Positions 27,817 to 37,702 of a stretch of 64,000 bases of DNA are shown one piece after another. Position numbers and translations under genes: made by a program. Every line of letters starts with the position of its first letter. Position 1 is the stretch's first letter. This stretch comes from Planctomycetota bacterium (GTDB lineage Bacteria; Planctomycetota; Planctomycetia; Planctomycetales; Planctomycetaceae), in assembly GCA_014584345.1 (NCBI GenBank), contig JACTNB010000035.1, positions 124,001 to 188,000 of the forward strand. The letters are read 5' to 3'. The notes under the pieces are model-generated. The model had not been told where the DNA came from, did not search any database, and saw nothing but the letters and a program-made list of their open reading frames with translations.

Positions 27817-28142
27817 GACAACTTCTCCTTTGCTGGAAAAGGCTGGCGGGGATCCGTTTCGTCGGGGTGTCCGCCAGTGGTCTGGAAATCGTGACGTTCC
27901 GGCGGTCTTCGGAGGGAGGATGCAACAACGGCAATTCCGCATGGTCCGCCCCCCGGCAGCCAGATGGGGCGGTTTATAGCCCGAAGGAGAAGTCCGGGTC
28001 AACAGGGATTTTTCGGATTGCCCGGGTTATGCCGGGCATGACTATTTTCCGTTTCCCGAAGAGGACAATACCAGTGATAACTTTTTGACTCGCCGTCTCT
28101 TGTGACCTAAATCCTCAGTAAGCTTGCCGGCATCCGTCCTGG

Positions 28143-31100
28143 ATGAAGGGGGCTTCACGTGGTTTTCGCCGATTCATTGGCTTCATGACGATGGCGCGTA
28201 ACATGATGCAATTGCAGGAACAACAAGACCTGTTCAGCCAGGCAACCTCGATCGGGCAGGGTTGGATTCTTCGACCGCTCCGGGGTCAGCCCGGCATCGC
28301 GCCGCATCCGCTGGTTTCCAGGGAGTGTCTCATCGGTTCCGGCTCAGGGTGTGATTTCAAGATCGATGCCGCCGGTGTGGGGGAACGGCATTGTCTACTG
28401 GTCAATGAAGGGGAAAAGCTGCTGTTGATCGCGGAGGACACGCGCACCTGGATCAATGACGGAGCCGTCAGCAAGACACGCATTAAATCGGGAGATCGGT
28501 TGACCATCGGGCCGGTGACCTTGCTGGTCGAGACCCTGCCCGGGACGTCGCGTCCGGCGTCTGTCCCTCGCGACGTTTCGCATCCCGACGATCTGCTCGC
28601 CGAGAGTCAACTGTTGCGCTATCTTCGGCGTGCCATCGAACGCAATCCCGAGACAGAGCACCTGGCGGAATTGAATTCTCGATTCCATCCCCCGCGAAAT
28701 CCAGCAACCACGGAAACGCTGGACGACATCCTGAACGAGTTGCAATCTTCAATCCAAACCACACAAAGGCAGGTCAATCTGCAGCAGCAGGAACTGCGGA
28801 GGCTGGAGTCCGAACGGCAACTCGACGCCCAGGTGTTTTCCCCGGCAGGGGCCGATTTCCCCGTTCCCGTCCCCAGGGCCGTAACGGCAGGTCAGGGGGG
28901 CTCGGTAGACGCAGCCCTCTCGTCGAGTGAATTGGCCAGGTTCCGGACGGAGTGGCAATTGCGCTGGGAACAGGTGCAACGGCAGCGGCAACGTGCACGG
29001 AAATTGCGCCAGCTTCGACGGCTACGTCACCAGCGCGATGTGCGGAAATTGCAGAATGTCATCCATGAGCAACAGCGCACACTTGCGCTGCGAGAACAGG
29101 AACTGGCAAGCCGCGAAAGGAAACTGGTGGAGGTCCAGCAGGAACTATCATCGCGGCAAGCATCTTTCGAACGTGAAGCCACAACCCTGGCGAACCAGAT
29201 TGCAGGATTGCAGTCTGCCCTGGAACAAACGCGCGTGGCGGAGCAGGAAACCGACCTGCGGCTTGCAGACCTGGAACAGCGACTGGCCGCGCATGCCGAG
29301 CAGGAACAACGCTTGAGCCTGCTCAATGCGGAACGGGAAAATCTCGTCTCGCGGCTGGCCGAACAGGAACGGTGTCTGTCCGAGCTGGAACTGCGGGCAA
29401 CCGAACAGGTGCAGCAGTTGGCGGAGGCAAAACAGGCCTGCCAATCGTATGAGCAGCGATTCCAGGAACAGCGGGAGCTGCTCGCTTCACAGGAACAGGA
29501 AATCCAATTCCTGCAGTCTCGGGAACAGGAATGGCAAACACTGCTGGCGGGACAGGCCGACGAACTGGATAGGCTGGGGCAACAATCGCGAAATGCCCGG
29601 GAACGGGTCGAGTCGTTGCAAGGCGAAAAAGAGGAATTGACCACGCGGATCGAGCAGCTTCGGGTGGAGCTTCAGGTCGTTCGAGAGGAACTACGGGCAG
29701 CGGCTGCCATGGTGGAATCCCCGCAGGAAGCCGCCGGTTTGTCGGACTCCAGCGAACTCGACAACGCCTGGGAACAACTCTCCGAGGAACGGGATCGCGT
29801 ATACCGTTTGCGCCAGGAACTTGAAGAGCAGCGGGAGGCGTTTACCCAGGCGCGAACCGATATTGATGAAGTGCGCGCGGAAGCAGAACAGGAACTTTAC
29901 AATTTACGCGAACAGCAGGAGGAACTCACCGCGGAACGGTTGCGACTGGATCTGCTGCGCGAAAGCCTGCAACAGCAACCCGTTCCAATCGAACCACGCG
30001 AGACACACGATTCACCCGAAAATCTCGAATATCACGGGCCGCGGCCGCGGAGCGAACAGCAACACGAACCCGAGGAGCATTTCGCGGAAGCCACGCATCC
30101 CGGTTTACGGGAAACCCGCGACGGCACTCCCGAAATTCAGGAGGCGCTCGCGGACGCCATTGATGTTCCAGGATTGCCAGACTGCGACGAGGGATCCTGG
30201 GAGGTATTGCCGAATGTCGATACCAGTGAAGCAGAGGCCAGTGGGGCGGATGGCAGCGCGCCCTCGATCGATTCGGCGGGAGAGGAAATCGATAATCTGG
30301 GCGAGGAAGCCTCTACAGCCGCCGACGTGGCAGGGTTGGACGATTCAGCGCGGGATTTCGAGTTCGCAGGGTTGCTCAAGGATGTTTCGGCGATCGAACA
30401 CGCATTGCCGGGCGACGCGGCCGATGTTGCCTTGAATGATTCTCCGGGAGAACAGGATTGCGAGAGCGACGAGGAGTTGCATAAGCTGCGGCAAGAGCTT
30501 GCCGCCATGTTCGGCATGGGGGATAAGGTACCCCATGGCAGCCCGGCGCGCGAGGAGGAATCTGCTGGCGAGGAGCAGGCGGGGCGCGTCGAAGAGGACC
30601 TCGTTGAGATTCCGGATGCGGAAGCAGAGTCTTGCGAAGACGATGACGGACACTCCGGGCAGGTCGCCCCGTTAGCGACCATATTCGAAGAACTTGTGGA
30701 GAGTACGCAGCCCGAGACTGTTGCCGGTGGATCTCCCGTTCAGGGGGACGTGGCAGGGCAGGGCGATGTGGTGGTCGAGGATATTGAAGACGCGGAGTCC
30801 GTGGCGGCATACATGGAGCGATTATTTGCCCGCACGAGTGGAAACCAGACCTATGTGGAGCCTTCGCTCCCTTCTCCCGCTGTTCAACCTGCAATTTCGG
30901 CACAAACGGGATCGGTGTTGTCTTCTGTGCCGGGGGGGGCGAACCTGATGGCCGACCCCCATTCCGCGGGTTTGCCCGAGATATCCGCCGACTGCTCGCG
31001 TATCCGGGTGGCAGCCCCCATCGATCGCGACAGCATGAAAAGGGAGATCGAATCGCTGCGCGACGTGGCGAATCAAACCGCCCGCAACGCACTGGCCACG

Positions 31101-31382
31101 CATGCCTGGAAGCAGGTCAAGCTGAAAATGTGGGCCAGCGGTCTGCTGACACTGATTTCCGCGGGGACTGCGGGGGCACTGATTTGCTCACCCTACTGGT
31201 CCCCGGTTTCCTATGAAAACTATGGCTGGCTGACATTGCTGCTGGCATTGGTTTCAGGGGGGGAATTGTTCCGTTCCCGGTTGGCCTTGATGCGTTTGAA
31301 GCAAAGTGGGAAACCGGCCACGACTTCCGGCGAGCGAGCCATCGCGGCTCCGACGGTAGCCGACGTACCGTCCGCCAAGTAA
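28143..31382 (+). CDS. FHA-domain coiled-coil membrane protein
   Basis: This is a 1079-residue scaffold-like protein. Residues ~40-130 form a forkhead-associated domain (LIGSGSGCDFKI ... GVGERHCLLV ... TWINDGAVSKTRIKSGDRLTIG), which binds phospho-threonine peptides. Residues ~190-620 are a near-continuous coiled coil rich in Gln, Glu, Arg and Leu (repeated EQE, LEQR, QQEL). Residues ~640-930 are highly acidic and low in complexity. Near the C-terminus are two hydrophobic helices (ASGLLTLISAGTAGALICSPYW and YGWLTLLLALVSGGELF). The start is uncertain: ATGs at 28143, 28185 and 28191 are in frame and none has a strong ribosome site. A membrane-tethered signalling or cell-structure scaffold is a fair inference. 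Alone on its strand here. Confidence 0.85.
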   Translation: MKGASRGFRRFIGFMTMARNMMQLQEQQDLFSQATSIGQGWILRPLRGQPGIAPHPLVSRECLIGSGSGCDFKIDAAGVGERHCLLVNEGEKLLLIAEDTRTWINDGAVSKTRIKSGDRLTIGPVTLLVETLPGTSRPASVPRDVSHPDDLLAESQLLRYLRRAIERNPETEHLAELNSRFHPPRNPATTETLDDILNELQSSIQTTQRQVNLQQQELRRLESERQLDAQVFSPAGADFPVPVPRAVTAGQGGSVDAALSSSELARFRTEWQLRWEQVQRQRQRARKLRQLRRLRHQRDVRKLQNVIHEQQRTLALREQELASRERKLVEVQQELSSRQASFEREATTLANQIAGLQSALEQTRVAEQETDLRLADLEQRLAAHAEQEQRLSLLNAERENLVSRLAEQERCLSELELRATEQVQQLAEAKQACQSYEQRFQEQRELLASQEQEIQFLQSREQEWQTLLAGQADELDRLGQQSRNARERVESLQGEKEELTTRIEQLRVELQVVREELRAAAAMVESPQEAAGLSDSSELDNAWEQLSEERDRVYRLRQELEEQREAFTQARTDIDEVRAEAEQELYNLREQQEELTAERLRLDLLRESLQQQPVPIEPRETHDSPENLEYHGPRPRSEQQHEPEEHFAEATHPGLRETRDGTPEIQEALADAIDVPGLPDCDEGSWEVLPNVDTSEAEASGADGSAPSIDSAGEEIDNLGEEASTAADVAGLDDSARDFEFAGLLKDVSAIEHALPGDAADVALNDSPGEQDCESDEELHKLRQELAAMFGMGDKVPHGSPAREEESAGEEQAGRVEEDLVEIPDAEAESCEDDDGHSGQVAPLATIFEELVESTQPETVAGGSPVQGDVAGQGDVVVEDIEDAESVAAYMERLFARTSGNQTYVEPSLPSPAVQPAISAQTGSVLSSVPGGANLMADPHSAGLPEISADCSRIRVAAPIDRDSMKREIESLRDVANQTARNALATHAWKQVKLKMWASGLLTLISAGTAGALICSPYWSPVSYENYGWLTLLLALVSGGELFRSRLALMRLKQSGKPATTSGERAIAAPTVADVPSAK

Positions 31383-31551
31383 ATCCGTCAGGCGACAGTG
31401 TAGGCGGGCGGAGGGAGCGGGAATGCGACCACCCCTGCAGGCGTGCGGTTGGGAAATTCGCCAGGCGACGATACAATCAGGCTTGTGCCCTCCCGATTCC
31501 TCGGGGAGGTTGAAATAGTGCAAAGCCAGACTCGTCCGACGGAATTTTCTC

Positions 31552-32595
31552 ATGAAAGCGATGTTGCTCTCCGCCTACAAGCACCTTGAAATTACGGAAA
31601 TGCCCCGTCCCGAGATCGGGCCGCGCGATGTGCTGATTGCCGTGCAGGCCTGCGGGATTTGCGGTAGTGATATTCATGGCTACGACGGATCCACGGGGCG
31701 GCGGGTTCCTCCCCTCATCATGGGACACGAGGCGGCAGGTTTTGTGGAGCAGGTGGGGTCGGCTGTGACCCGTTTTCAGCCTGGCCAGCGAGTGACGTTC
31801 GATTCCACGATTTCCTGTGGGGATTGCGAGTATTGCCGCCGCGGGGAAATCAATCTCTGCGATAACCGCCGCGTCCTGGGAGTTTCCTGCGGGGAATATC
31901 GTCAACACGGTGCCTTTGCCCAGTTTGTGGTGGTGCCGGAGAACATCGTCTACCTGCTGCCCGAGAGCCTGCCGTTCGAACACGCGGCCATGATCGAGGC
32001 GGTTTCCATAGCCGTGCATGCCGCTAACCGCACCCCCGTTTCGCTGGGACAAAGTTGCGTGGTGGTGGGGACCGGGATGATCGGCCTGCTGGTGGTTCAG
32101 GCCATGAAGAAAGCGGGCTGTGGCCGGATTATCGCGGTCGACCTGGACCGGGGTAAACTGAAACTGGCCAGGGAACTGGGGGCCGATGAAGTGATTCACG
32201 CAGGGGACGAAAATGTGCCCGCGCGGGTACGCGAATTGACAGGAGGGCAGGGTGCCGACGTCGCCGTGGAAGTGGTGGGAGCAGCGGTAACCATACAAAC
32301 CGCCATTCACTCCCTGCGCAAGGGAGGGCATCTGACATTAGTGGGGAATTTGTCTCCCCAGGTGGAGGTTCCGTTGCAAAGTATCGTAACCCGCGAACTG
32401 ACCTTGTACGGCTCCTGCGCTTCGCGGGGCGAATATCCGCAATGCATTGAATTGATGAATCGGGGAGATATTCAGGTAGAACCCCTGATTTCCCTGAAGG
32501 CCCCGCTGGAACAGGGACCGGAAATGTTTGCGCGTCTGTACTCCGGTGAACCGGGCTTGATGAAGGTGATTCTCCAGCCCAATTTGCCCGTTTGA
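31552..32595 (+). CDS. Zinc-dependent medium-chain alcohol/polyol dehydrogenase
   Basis: This 347-residue MDR-family dehydrogenase is closest in appearance to galactitol-1-phosphate or sorbitol/threonine-type enzymes. The catalytic zinc cysteine is C37 in CGICGSD and the partner sits in IMGHEAAGFVEQVG. The four structural-zinc cysteines are in CGDCEYCRRGEINLC. The NAD-binding Rossmann motif is GTGMIGLLVVQAMKKAG, followed by VDLDRGKLKLARELGAD, so NAD is more likely than NADP. KGGHLTLVGNLSPQVEVPL is the usual C-terminal fold element. It stands alone between the FHA gene and dnaN, so the substrate is not indicated by context. Confidence 0.92.
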   Translation: MKAMLLSAYKHLEITEMPRPEIGPRDVLIAVQACGICGSDIHGYDGSTGRRVPPLIMGHEAAGFVEQVGSAVTRFQPGQRVTFDSTISCGDCEYCRRGEINLCDNRRVLGVSCGEYRQHGAFAQFVVVPENIVYLLPESLPFEHAAMIEAVSIAVHAANRTPVSLGQSCVVVGTGMIGLLVVQAMKKAGCGRIIAVDLDRGKLKLARELGADEVIHAGDENVPARVRELTGGQGADVAVEVVGAAVTIQTAIHSLRKGGHLTLVGNLSPQVEVPLQSIVTRELTLYGSCASRGEYPQCIELMNRGDIQVEPLISLKAPLEQGPEMFARLYSGEPGLMKVILQPNLPV

Positions 32596-33120
32596 AGTCG
32601 CGAAGTGGCCAGGGAGCGGAGCGGATCGGTCGCGTTTTTCGGTGGAACGCGAGATGCATCGCCCGTCCATTTGCTTGCCGCGATCGTAAAACGACCGTGA
32701 AATTGGCGAGTGAAATGCGTTATGCATTGAATCACAAGGACTTGCAAAGCAGTCGGGAATTGAGTTTCAGATGCTTTCACGGGGCCGGAATGGTTTCCGA
32801 AGGGGCGATTTTTAGCTACAATAAAGCCCGTTAACCCGGATTTTCGCCCGGTCAATAAAACAGGATTGCAGATTTTCAGTGAACTAGCCGCCCCCGCCGG
32901 GATATGTTGATTTACGCAAGTGTGCGTGCGTATTTTCGGCATTTTCTCATGGTTGCACGGCTCACAGAGCCGTGGCGGACCTTAAATCCCCATCCCCTGG
33001 CGGGCGCGGCAGGTTTTCGGTTTTTTTCGAGACAAGCTTTACCGCATTTATCAACGTGTGTGAAATGCGGGTTCAATCTGATTTTCGTAACCGATTCAGA
33101 CAGGGGAAGTACCAGCCGAG
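32596..33120. other. Leader/upstream region of the dnaN cluster
   Basis: No gene is supported here. TACAAT (32817-32822) preceded at 17 bases by TTTCCG is a weak promoter candidate. A perfect 8-bp hairpin CACGGCTC-ACA-GAGCCGTG lies at 32956-32974, without a T-run. One weak DnaA-box-like TTATCAACG is at 33048-33056; there is no cluster of boxes, so an origin cannot be claimed. Confidence 0.45.
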
Positions 33121-34230
33121 ATGGAACTGAAATTCAAAAAGGAACTGCTGGCCAACGCCCTGCAGGTGGTGGGTGGAGTGGTTCCTGCCCGGACTCCCAA
33201 GGATATTTTGAAAAACTGCAAGCTGGTCATTGAAAATGGCACGGCGACCCTGATGGGGACCGATACGGAGATCGGTATGCGGCATATGATAGCCGAGGTA
33301 GAGACAGGGTCTTCCGGGGAAGTGCTGCTGCCGACGCAACGGCTGGTTTCGATTTTGCGGGAAGTCGGCTCTTCCGAGATCATGTTGAATGTCAAGGATG
33401 ACTTGCTGGAGGTTGTGGCCGGGCAGAGCGAGTTTCGTTTGCCGGTCGAGGATCCCCGGGAATTCCCGGACGTTGCCCCCTTCAGCGCGGAGAATTGTTA
33501 TGCCGTGTCGGGCCACGCGTTGAAGACAGCAATTAAGCGGGTGATCTTTGCCGCCGACGATGAAAGTACCCGTTACGCCCTGGGTGGGATCTACCTGGAA
33601 TTGTCCTCCAACGGAGTGGTGTTGGCCGCGACCGACAGTCGCCGACTGGCGGTGATGGAAATCCCGGGGAGTGTGCGTGGTGTAATGCCGGAAAAACAAT
33701 CCGTGGTGATTCCCCGCAAGGCCATGAGTCTGCTGGAACGCAGTATTGACAATGAGGAGTCGGAAATTTTGATCGCGCCCGGCGATCACGACGCCGTCTT
33801 CATGAGTGGGCCATCGATGATCTACACCCGGTTGGTGGAAGGCCGATTCCCGAATTTTCGCGACGTGTTGCCCAGCAACTTACCGATCCGGATCGATCTG
33901 TTGGCAGGTCCGTTTCACAACGTGGTGCGGCAATCGCAGATTGTGACCAGCGACGAAAGTCGCGGAGTGGACTTTGTTTTTTCCGAAGGGGCGGTAACGC
34001 TCAAGTCCCGGGCCGCGGATGTGGGCGAATCGAAGGTGGAAATGCCCGTGGATTACCATGGGGAGAGGCTGGCCATTATGTTCGATCCCCGATTTGTGTC
34101 CGAGTTTTTGCGGGTTCTGGATGCGGAATCGTCGGTGCAGCTGGGTTTGATAGGAGGGGAAGAACCGGCCGTGTTCAGCAGCGGCGAGGATTACAAATAC
34201 GTGATCATGCCGTTGGCTCGCGATCACTAG
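33121..34230 (+). CDS. dnaN: DNA polymerase III beta subunit (sliding clamp)
   Basis: This 369-residue clamp subunit dimerises into a ring around DNA and tethers polymerase III. It has the three-repeat clamp fold with the usual beginning (MELKFKKELLANALQVVGGVVPARTPKDILKN). The family signatures EDPREFPDV, YALGGIYLELSSNGVVLAATDSRRLAVME and VEGRFPNFRDVLPSN are present. The end (VIMPLARDH) matches the universal 'VMPL/MPMR' C-terminus that forms the protein-binding pocket. The ATG at 33121 fits, with GGGGAAG some bases upstream. It is followed by dciA and gyrB, a remnant of the common dnaA-dnaN-recF-gyrB order with dnaA and recF missing here. Confidence 0.97.
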   Translation: MELKFKKELLANALQVVGGVVPARTPKDILKNCKLVIENGTATLMGTDTEIGMRHMIAEVETGSSGEVLLPTQRLVSILREVGSSEIMLNVKDDLLEVVAGQSEFRLPVEDPREFPDVAPFSAENCYAVSGHALKTAIKRVIFAADDESTRYALGGIYLELSSNGVVLAATDSRRLAVMEIPGSVRGVMPEKQSVVIPRKAMSLLERSIDNEESEILIAPGDHDAVFMSGPSMIYTRLVEGRFPNFRDVLPSNLPIRIDLLAGPFHNVVRQSQIVTSDESRGVDFVFSEGAVTLKSRAADVGESKVEMPVDYHGERLAIMFDPRFVSEFLRVLDAESSVQLGLIGGEEPAVFSSGEDYKYVIMPLARDH

Positions 34231-34387
34231 GGGCCTGTCTCGACAGCCGCGTGGGAGGGGGCCGGAGGCCCCATGTCTGCTCGCGGAACGGGTCCTGTGA
34301 TGTGTCGGCGCGGATCGCCGAATACTGCCGGCCTGGGGAGCCGGGTTGCCTGGTAAGGGCAATCACCACTTGCGGGAAAGCAGCTTC

Positions 34388-34801
34388 ATGAAACAGCGCG
34401 GCAGGCGGCAATCACACTTGTCGGAGGAAGAACGCAGCGTGTTGCAACACGTCATGGATCGCCGCCGGCAGGAATTGGAAGTTCGCGGGGGTGGGCCTTC
34501 TCCGCTGGCGGGAGCCTTGCGGGAAGTGATCGCGCGGCGGAAGATTGGACGATCGCTGGAGTCGCGGGAGTTGAGTCAGCTTTGGAATTCGTGCGTGCCC
34601 GAGGATATCTCGATCAAGACGCGTGTTCTCTCGTTGCGAAACCGCGTGCTGCTGGTGGAAGTGGCCGATACCGTACTGATGAGCGAACTTGCCAATTTTC
34701 ATCAGCGGGGCATCCTGCGGAAGTTGCAGCAGGCACGTCCCGATCTGAACCTTAAAAACATTAAGTGGAAACTGAATCCCAGCCTGAACGAACGCCGCTG
34801 A
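34388..34801 (+). CDS. dciA: DciA-like (DUF721) helicase-loader protein
   Basis: This 137-residue protein has a DUF721/DciA domain: SPLAGALREVIARRKIG at the domain start, the Trp in LSQLWNSCVPEDI, and KTRVLSLRNRVLLVEVADTVLMSELANFHQRGILRKLQQA, which is the KH-like core. DciA is the ancestral loader of the DnaB replicative helicase. Its place between dnaN and gyrB matches the order seen in other bacteria, where this gene follows recF. I chose the ATG at 34388; the frame runs to 34346 but the extra residues lie in the spacer. The N-terminal ~25 residues are basic (KQRGRRQSHLSEEER). Confidence in the family is good; the gene symbol rests on synteny and fold resemblance. Confidence 0.85.
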   Translation: MKQRGRRQSHLSEEERSVLQHVMDRRRQELEVRGGGPSPLAGALREVIARRKIGRSLESRELSQLWNSCVPEDISIKTRVLSLRNRVLLVEVADTVLMSELANFHQRGILRKLQQARPDLNLKNIKWKLNPSLNERR

Positions 34802-34869
34802 AGCGGTCAGCCGAAATCTGGTCGCGAAAATCCAGCGGCACGCCTCGGGCGGAATCAACAAGGAATACC

Positions 34870-37341
34870 ATGGAAGAGAATGAAAAAGTGTCTGGTTACG
34901 ATCACACCAATATTCGGGCCCTGGAGGGGATCGAAGGTATCCGGTTGCGACCTGCGATGTACATTGGGGGGACGGACCACGTCGGTTTGCATCACCTGGT
35001 TTTCGAGCTGACCGATAACGTGCTTGATGAGTTCGTGAACGACAATGCCGCCGCGATGTCGGTGAAGATCAACGTGGATGGGTCGGTGACGGTGGCCGAC
35101 GACGGCCGCGGCATTCCTGTCGGGTCGATGGCGGATCAGGGGAATAAATCGGCGCTGGAAGTGGTGTTCACGAAAATCCATGCGGGAGGCAAATTCGATC
35201 GGAAGGGGGGATATGCCACCGGGACGGGGGGCTTGCACGGAGTCGGCATCACGGCGGTGAATGCCTGTAGTGAATGGCTGGAGGCGGAGGTTCGCCGGGA
35301 AGGGCATGTCTGGAGCATGGAGTTTTCACGCGGGCATGTCACCAGTGGCTTGACCAAGCTGGGAACCACGGATCAGACCGGGACCAAGGTGACCTTCCGT
35401 CCCGACCCCACCATCTTTCCTGATATCAATTTTTCCTACGAAACCCTGCGCAAGCGCTTGCAGGACGCGGCGTTTTTAAATGCCGGCATTCGTATCCGGC
35501 TGGCGGACGAGCGGACCGGGCAGTCCGATGAATTCCATTACGAAGACGGCCTGGTGGAATTCGTCAAGCATCTGAACCGTACCGAAAATCCGCTGCATGC
35601 CGAAGTGATCCGCCTGGCGGGGAAGATCGAGGATGTTTCCGTCGACATTGCCATGCAGTACAACGATGGGTATTCGGAAAATATCCGTTGTTACGCGAAC
35701 GGCATTTACAATCCCGAGGGAGGATCGCATCTGAGCGGCTTCCGCGGAGCGTTGACGCGCACCCTCAATAACTACGGGAAGAAGGAAAATCTGGTCAAGG
35801 ACATGGCGCTGTCGGGTGAGGATTTTCGCGAGGGCCTGGCGGCCATTATCACCGTGCGGATTCCCAATCCCCAGTTTGAATCGCAGACAAAAATCAAACT
35901 GACGAATACCGAAGTGGAAGGAGCCCTGGGGTCGATCGTACAGGAACAGTTGACGAAGTTCCTCGAGGAAAATCCGGCCCTGGCCAAGAAAATCGTGCAG
36001 AAGGGGATGCTGGCCGCGGAAGCCCGCGAAGCGGCGCGCAAACAGCGAGAAATGGTGCGCCGCAAGGGGGCGCTGACCACCGGCGGGCTGCCCGAAAAAC
36101 TCCGCGATTGCCGCAGCCGGGAATTGGACATCACCGAAATCTACTTCGTGGAAGGGGATTCGGCCGGGGGATCGGCCGATACCGGGCGCGATTCCAACAC
36201 CCAGGCCATTCTGCCCTTGCGGGGTAAGATTCTGAACGTGGAGAAGGCGCAACTCGTCAAGGTGCTCGACAACGCGGAAATATCCAGCATGTTCAAGGCG
36301 ATTGGCATCCCTCCCGGGGCGGTATTGGAAGACGTTCAGAAACGGCGCTACGGCAAGATTATTCTGATGACGGATGCCGATGTCGATGGCAGCCACATTC
36401 GCACGCTGCTGTTGACCTTCCTGTTCCGTCATATGCGCCCGCTGGTGCAGGAAGGGTGTGTGTACGTGGCTCAGCCACCGCTCTATCGGGTCACGCAGAA
36501 GAACAAGAAGTCCCGGTATGTACAAACCCACGAACAGATGATGACCGAACTCATCAATCTGGCGCTGGCGGGATCAAAACTGCTGTGCAAGGCGGATGGC
36601 GCCGTGTTCGAGGGGGACAACTTCCGCAACCTGATCGCACTGCTCAAGGAACTTGCCGAACCGCTCGAAACGCTGGAACGCCGGGGTGTGACGCTGCGCT
36701 ACCTGAAGCAAGCCGACCTGGTTCGCGACGGAAACCTGCCACGCTATCAGGTATTCATCGGCAAGGAACCGCACTGGTTCTTCGACAAAACGGAAATGGA
36801 AGCCTTTCTGGCCGAGGAGACACAACGGCGGGGGGCCGAATTCGAAGTGGCGCCCACACAGATGGGGCATGATGGCAGTTCGGACGAGCACTCCAGCCGA
36901 GGAACTCTGTATCTGATCGACATGCACGAAATCCGCAAGATCAATGAACTGTTCAAGCAGTTGAAGGATTACGGGATTCAACATGGCGATCTTGTCCCCG
37001 CAGGTTTGAAGGATGGCGAAGCCTTCTTTCCGTTCCTCCTGCATACGGAAAAAAAGGATATACCGCTCTCCAGCCTGCGGGATCTGCTGCAGGTTCTGCG
37101 CAAGGTGGGCGAAGATTCCATTCAGGGAACCATCACCCGCTTCAAGGGGCTGGGAGAGATGGACGCCGAGGAATTGTGGATGACCACCATGGATCCCGAA
37201 GCCCGCAGCCTGCTGCAGGTCACGATGGATGACGCGGCATCAGCCGACGAAATCTTCCGTATTCTGATGGGAGATCATGTCGAACCACGTCGCGAGTTCA
37301 TCGAGAAGCACGCCTTGGATGTCAGGGAACTCGATGTGTAA
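34870..37341 (+). CDS. gyrB: DNA gyrase subunit B
   Basis: This 823-residue ATPase/TOPRIM subunit of DNA gyrase introduces negative supercoils together with GyrA. GHKL ATPase signatures: IRALEGIEGIRLRPAMYIG, LTDNVLDEFVND, VADDGRGIPVG and GTGGLHGVGITAVNACS. TOPRIM: YFVEGDSAGGSADTGRDSNTQAILPLRGK and LMTDADVDGSHIRTLLLTF, with the metal-binding DxD. The C-terminal ITRFKGLGEMDAEELWMTTMDPE is diagnostic of GyrB/ParE, and the length and LPLRGKILNVEKA favour GyrB. The ATG at 34870 is supported by AAGGAA a few bases upstream and by the family's N-terminus. gyrA is not in the window. It lies 68 bases after dciA and is probably cotranscribed with dnaN. Confidence 0.97.
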   Translation: MEENEKVSGYDHTNIRALEGIEGIRLRPAMYIGGTDHVGLHHLVFELTDNVLDEFVNDNAAAMSVKINVDGSVTVADDGRGIPVGSMADQGNKSALEVVFTKIHAGGKFDRKGGYATGTGGLHGVGITAVNACSEWLEAEVRREGHVWSMEFSRGHVTSGLTKLGTTDQTGTKVTFRPDPTIFPDINFSYETLRKRLQDAAFLNAGIRIRLADERTGQSDEFHYEDGLVEFVKHLNRTENPLHAEVIRLAGKIEDVSVDIAMQYNDGYSENIRCYANGIYNPEGGSHLSGFRGALTRTLNNYGKKENLVKDMALSGEDFREGLAAIITVRIPNPQFESQTKIKLTNTEVEGALGSIVQEQLTKFLEENPALAKKIVQKGMLAAEAREAARKQREMVRRKGALTTGGLPEKLRDCRSRELDITEIYFVEGDSAGGSADTGRDSNTQAILPLRGKILNVEKAQLVKVLDNAEISSMFKAIGIPPGAVLEDVQKRRYGKIILMTDADVDGSHIRTLLLTFLFRHMRPLVQEGCVYVAQPPLYRVTQKNKKSRYVQTHEQMMTELINLALAGSKLLCKADGAVFEGDNFRNLIALLKELAEPLETLERRGVTLRYLKQADLVRDGNLPRYQVFIGKEPHWFFDKTEMEAFLAEETQRRGAEFEVAPTQMGHDGSSDEHSSRGTLYLIDMHEIRKINELFKQLKDYGIQHGDLVPAGLKDGEAFFPFLLHTEKKDIPLSSLRDLLQVLRKVGEDSIQGTITRFKGLGEMDAEELWMTTMDPEARSLLQVTMDDAASADEIFRILMGDHVEPRREFIEKHALDVRELDV

Positions 37342-37702
37342 GGCGGGTCGGCTTGGCCGTGTCCGCTCGGAGCGCGTCGCTGGCAGGGGGAGCCGCGGCG
37401 ATTGCAGATTTTACAAGCCTCCCCCTTGCCGGGGGACGTACGGGAATCGGGCTAGACACACAATCCGATTTCTTGCACAATCCGCGCCTGGCGGGGTGGA
37501 AAAACCCTGTCCATCGAGTGCCCAGGCGGCATGGATTTTCGACAGTCCAGTTGAAAAGTGCCGCTCATGGGGGGACAGTGGAATCTGGAAGATTCGGATA
37601 TGATTCCGATGGGGACCGATTCCACGCATGGCAGTCAGTGATCGGGGGGAATCGATCGCTGTCTGTATTCACGGGGACGCTTCATCTGCAAGGATGCCTA
37701 TC
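37342..37702. other. Intergenic region after gyrB
   Basis: No gene is supported in this ~360-base stretch. I see short GC-rich inverted pairs (such as CCCCCTTGCCGGGGG near 37421) but no T-run terminator and no good promoter pair. Confidence 0.35.

Noticed and set aside
32596..33120. Replication origin upstream of dnaN
   Set aside because: There is only one weak DnaA-box-like sequence (33048-33056) and no AT-rich unwinding element or box cluster, and dnaA is absent.
35476..36531. 351-residue minus-strand open frame over gyrB
   Set aside because: gyrB motifs are on the plus strand throughout.
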